Source of the DNA: Oceanisphaera sp. IT1-181
Lineage (GTDB): Bacteria > Pseudomonadota > Gammaproteobacteria > Enterobacterales > Aeromonadaceae
Length of the DNA: 64,000 nt
Direction of reading: 5' to 3'
NCBI RefSeq assembly: GCF_033807535.1
Contig: NZ_CP136856.1
Location: forward strand, 2,847,001 to 2,911,000
This document shows, piece after piece, positions 61,495-64,000 of this stretch; positions within the stretch are counted from its first letter, which is position 1, and every line of letters starts with the position of its first letter. The notes under the pieces were generated by a model. That model did no database searches. It was not told where the DNA came from and saw only the letters and a program-made list of their open reading frames with translations. The position numbers and the translations under genes were made by a program.

Positions 61495-61545
61495 ATCCGT
61501 TCCTTTACGTGTCTGTTTAGTAAAAAAAACTACTTGTCTGCACAT

Positions 61546-61842
61546 GAGTGCTTAGAGGCAACTGGGTAACCTCTTCCGACACGCTTCAAGCACGTTCCCT
61601 GTGTCGCTCAACATATAACATCCCTGTCATATGATGGTCGGCTGAGGCTATCCCAGACGCCTCCTCTTAATTGCTCAGTTGCCGATTGATAACCCCAACT
61701 GACAACTCAGATGCAAACGGGAAGGCAGAAGGTGTCTGCTCAGCCGACCATCTGCGCCAGGGATGGCGCGGCTGAGCCTCCATGGATGGATTTACGGCGA
61801 GTCGGCGGAGTAGTGCCCTCTGCCTGACGAAACCAAAAGTCA
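61546..61842. other. Intergenic region with inverted repeat, upstream of the hydrolase gene
   Basis: About 300 bp. ATGGTCGGCTGAG (around 61632-61644) and CTCAGCCGACCAT (around 61739-61751) are perfect inverted arms about 95 bp apart. A ccagggatggcgcggctgag ... catggatggatttacggcg palindromic region follows to about 61800. It may hold the promoter of the hydrolase-mmsB pair and a transcription end for the acyl-CoA dehydrogenase gene. Confidence 0.5.
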
Positions 61843-62997
61843 TCACAACTCCCCGCTTCCTTCCGTTAGTATCCGCCTAGCGATCAATAGCTTCATGATC
61901 TCGTTAGTGCCTTCCAGAATACGGTGCACTCGGGTATCGCGCAGGTAGCGCTCTAGCGGATAGTCCTTGATATAACCGTAGCCGCCGTAAAGCTGCAGCG
62001 CCTGATCGCACACCTTAAAGCCTACATCGGTGGCAAAACGCTTGGCCATGGCGCAATAGGTAGTAGCATCCGGGTGCGCCCCATCCAGCTTGCTAGCGGC
62101 AAAGCGCACCAATTGGCGGGCGGCCACCAGTTCTGTCGCCATGTCGGCCAGAGTAAACTGCAACGCCTGAAATTCGGCCAGCTTGCGGCCAAACTGGCTG
62201 CGCTCTTGCATATATTGCCCTGCCTTGTTGAGCGCCTGTTGCGCCGTGCCCAGCGAGCAGCTGGCGATATTAATACGCCCACCATCCAACCCTTTCATGG
62301 CAATGCGAAAGCCCTCGCCCTCTTGCCCCAGCAAGTGTTCAGCAGGCACCTTAACGCCATTAAAGGTGACGGTGCGTGTTGGCTGGCTGTTCCAACCCAT
62401 TTTGTCTTCGGCGCGGCCGTACTCTATGCCCGGGCTGTTGGCATCCAGCACAAAGGCAGAAATTCCCTTGGGCCCCGTCGCTCCCGTGCGCGCCATCACC
62501 ACCAGCACCTGAGTGCTGCCGGCGCCGGAAATAAACATCTTGCTGCCCGTTAGCTGATAATAATCACCGACTTTTTGTGCCCGCGTAGTCAGTGCCGCCG
62601 CATCGGATCCGGCATTGGCTTCGGTTAAACAATAAGAGGCCAATAGCTGGCCGCAGGTCAGCCCCTCACCAAAGCGCGACCAAGCCATTGGCGTGCCAAA
62701 GCTCGCCACCATCCAGGTGGCCATATTATGAATGGTAAGAAAGGCAGTAGTGGAGGTGCAGCCCATGGACAGGCGCTCGAAAATCAGACTGGCATCCAGA
62801 CGACTCAAGCCCAAGCCGCCGGCGGTTTCTGGGGTATATAAAGAACAAAAGCCAAGCCCGCCCGCTTGCTGCAAGACATCAACGGGAAAGTAATGCTCCC
62901 TGTCCCAGGCGGCGGCATTAGGCTCAAGCTCGTTACGGGCAAAGTCATCGGCCAGCTCAACGAAGGCTTGCTGCTCATCACTCAGTTCAAAGTCCAT
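61843..62997 (-). CDS. Acyl-CoA dehydrogenase (isobutyryl-CoA dehydrogenase-like)
   Basis: A 384-residue FAD enzyme. It contains MDFELSDEQQAFVELADDF, the substrate loop CLTEANAGSDAAAL, the FAD motif FISGAGST, and RYLRDTRVHRILEGTNEIMK with the catalytic Glu in EGTNEI. Its position in a valine-degradation cluster and the ACAD8-like C-terminus suggest isobutyryl-CoA as substrate; short or branched acyl-CoA are alternatives. GGAGGGGG precedes the ATG. Electrons would go to the EtfAB pair encoded at 54728-56445. Confidence 0.93.
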   Translation of the reverse strand: MDFELSDEQQAFVELADDFARNELEPNAAAWDREHYFPVDVLQQAGGLGFCSLYTPETAGGLGLSRLDASLIFERLSMGCTSTTAFLTIHNMATWMVASFGTPMAWSRFGEGLTCGQLLASYCLTEANAGSDAAALTTRAQKVGDYYQLTGSKMFISGAGSTQVLVVMARTGATGPKGISAFVLDANSPGIEYGRAEDKMGWNSQPTRTVTFNGVKVPAEHLLGQEGEGFRIAMKGLDGGRINIASCSLGTAQQALNKAGQYMQERSQFGRKLAEFQALQFTLADMATELVAARQLVRFAASKLDGAHPDATTYCAMAKRFATDVGFKVCDQALQLYGGYGYIKDYPLERYLRDTRVHRILEGTNEIMKLLIARRILTEGSGEL

Positions 62998-63185
62998 ACC
63001 CCCTCCTGAAAAAATCGCTAAGCCATTCGCTTTAAGCTGTCAGAAATACAGAGGTCCGATCAACGCCATAACCCCTAATAAAACACCGAGATCCTGATGT
63101 TCATCAGGAAGACGGCATAAAGACACTTTTCCAATAACAGTCGGTGCTTTTCCTGTGCTTGGTGCTTACATACGGCTGACAGCTG

Positions 63186-64000
63186 TCATTTAAGCTGTAT
63201 CGTCATATTAGGATCGCTACTGGCTTCATCATCAAACCAGCGGACGGTCACGGTTTTGGTCTCGGTATAAAAGCGCACGGCCTGCTTACCGTAGGCGTGT
63301 AAGTCACCGTAAAAAGAATGGCGCCAGCCGGTGAACGAAAAAAACGGCAAGGGCACGGGAATGGGCACATTAATGCCCACCTGCCCCACCTGAATTTGCT
63401 GCTGATATTGGCGAGCCGCCGCACCCGAAGCGGTAAAAATAGCGGTGCCATTGCCATAAGGATTGGCATTTACCAAGGCAATGGCCTCGGCCAAGCTGTC
63501 TACCGCCATCACCAACAGCACAGGGCCAAATATTTCTTCTTTATAAATGGTCATGTCGGCAGAGACATCACTGAACAGGGTGGGCCCCAGCCAGTTGCCA
63601 TGGGGATAATCAGTCACTTCAACCTGGCTGCCGTCCAGCAGGCAGGTCGCCCCTTCCTGCTTGCCCTTGGCAATCAAACCCAATACTCTTTTTTTGGCCG
63701 CAGGACTGATCAGCGGGCCAAATCCGGCGGCGGCATCATCCCAGATGCCAGGCTTCACCTTGGCCATGGCCTCGATTAACTCCGGTAGCCAATGGCCGGA
63801 CTCACCCACCAACACCGCCACCGAAATCGCCATGCAACGCTGCCCTGCAGCGCCCACCGACGCTCCCACCAAATTATTGATGACCTGCTGCTTGTTAGCA
63901 TCGGGTAACACCACTAGGTGATTTTTAGCCCCGGCAAACACCTGTGCCCGCTTTAGCTGTTGGGTGGCGGCACGATATACCTGCTGCCCCGCCGCCACCG
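63186..64000 (-). CDS. mmsA: Methylmalonate-semialdehyde dehydrogenase, 5' part cut by window edge
   Basis: About 270 C-terminal residues are visible. [34 protein letters not shown] contains the catalytic Cys in [48 protein letters not shown] and [13 protein letters not shown] identify the CoA-acylating MMSDH, which converts methylmalonate semialdehyde to propionyl-CoA in valine degradation. The frame is open to the window edge. It lies upstream of the acyl-CoA dehydrogenase gene on the same strand. Confidence 0.96.
   Translation of the reverse strand, partial: VAAGQQVYRAATQQLKRAQVFAGAKNHLVVLPDANKQQVINNLVGASVGAAGQRCMAISVAVLVGESGHWLPELIEAMAKVKPGIWDDAAAGFGPLISPAAKKRVLGLIAKGKQEGATCLLDGSQVEVTDYPHGNWLGPTLFSDVSADMTIYKEEIFGPVLLVMAVDSLAEAIALVNANPYGNGTAIFTASGAAARQYQQQIQVGQVGINVPIPVPLPFFSFTGWRHSFYGDLHAYGKQAVRFYTETKTVTVRWFDDEASSDPNMTIQLK

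Overview
The window looks like chromosomal DNA of a marine gammaproteobacterium near Aeromonadales. Oceanisphaera, Oceanimonas and Zobellella are my best guesses, made from gene order and protein character; no search was run. Supporting synteny: rpe-dam-damX-aroB-aroK-pilPONM-mrcA; tRNA-Ser/tRNA-Arg-csrA-alaS-recX-recA-pncC; mutS next to rpoS-nlpD-yqaA-pcm-surE-truD-ispF-ispD-ftsB-eno-pyrG. No prophage, insertion sequence with a transposase, CRISPR array, rRNA or replication origin is visible.

Layout. 1-11988: 5'-cut rpe, a repeat array, dam, damX, the shikimate genes aroB and aroK, a pilMNOP cluster lacking the expected pilQ, and mrcA facing the other way. 12042-18281: repeats, then oxyR, a stand-alone lipoamide dehydrogenase-like flavoprotein, a peroxiredoxin-glutaredoxin fusion with a decayed glutaredoxin tail beside it, dusA and zur. 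18374-21948: alr, dnaB and a Tim44-like membrane protein. 21993-30303: a repeat field, four tRNAs, csrA with a 12-bp tandem repeat at its stop codon, alaS, recX, recA (LexA box present), pncC and a TauE/SafE exporter.

30502-39719 is an accessory region. It holds a DUF3726-like gene coupled to a large protein I do not recognise, a LysR regulator, an aldehyde dehydrogenase, an M19-dipeptidase-like protein that has lost its HxD and bridging-Glu metal ligands, a BCCT transporter with a changed aromatic box, a RidA protein and a short hypothetical protein. I read this as an uptake and catabolism locus for a quaternary-amine-like or amino-acid-derived compound whose identity the sequence does not reveal. 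It is the best candidate here for an undescribed pathway.

40372-53340 is conserved housekeeping (mutS to pyrG). 53752-64000 holds tenA and a carbon-oxidation block: etfA-etfB, divergent ETF-quinone oxidoreductase, an SDR, and a valine-degradation set (mmsB, 3-hydroxyisobutyryl-CoA hydrolase, acyl-CoA dehydrogenase, 5'-cut mmsA). The acyl-CoA dehydrogenase would pass electrons through ETF and ETF-QO to quinone.

The most striking feature outside genes is the density of small dispersed repeats. At least two families are present: a REP/BIME-like palindrome starting with GTAG (about 18 copies, some in a 310-bp tandem duplication) and a 166-170 bp MITE-like element with GCCACGGAA termini (two full copies plus several partial ones). 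They sit in intergenic gaps, including gaps inside operons that are usually compact.
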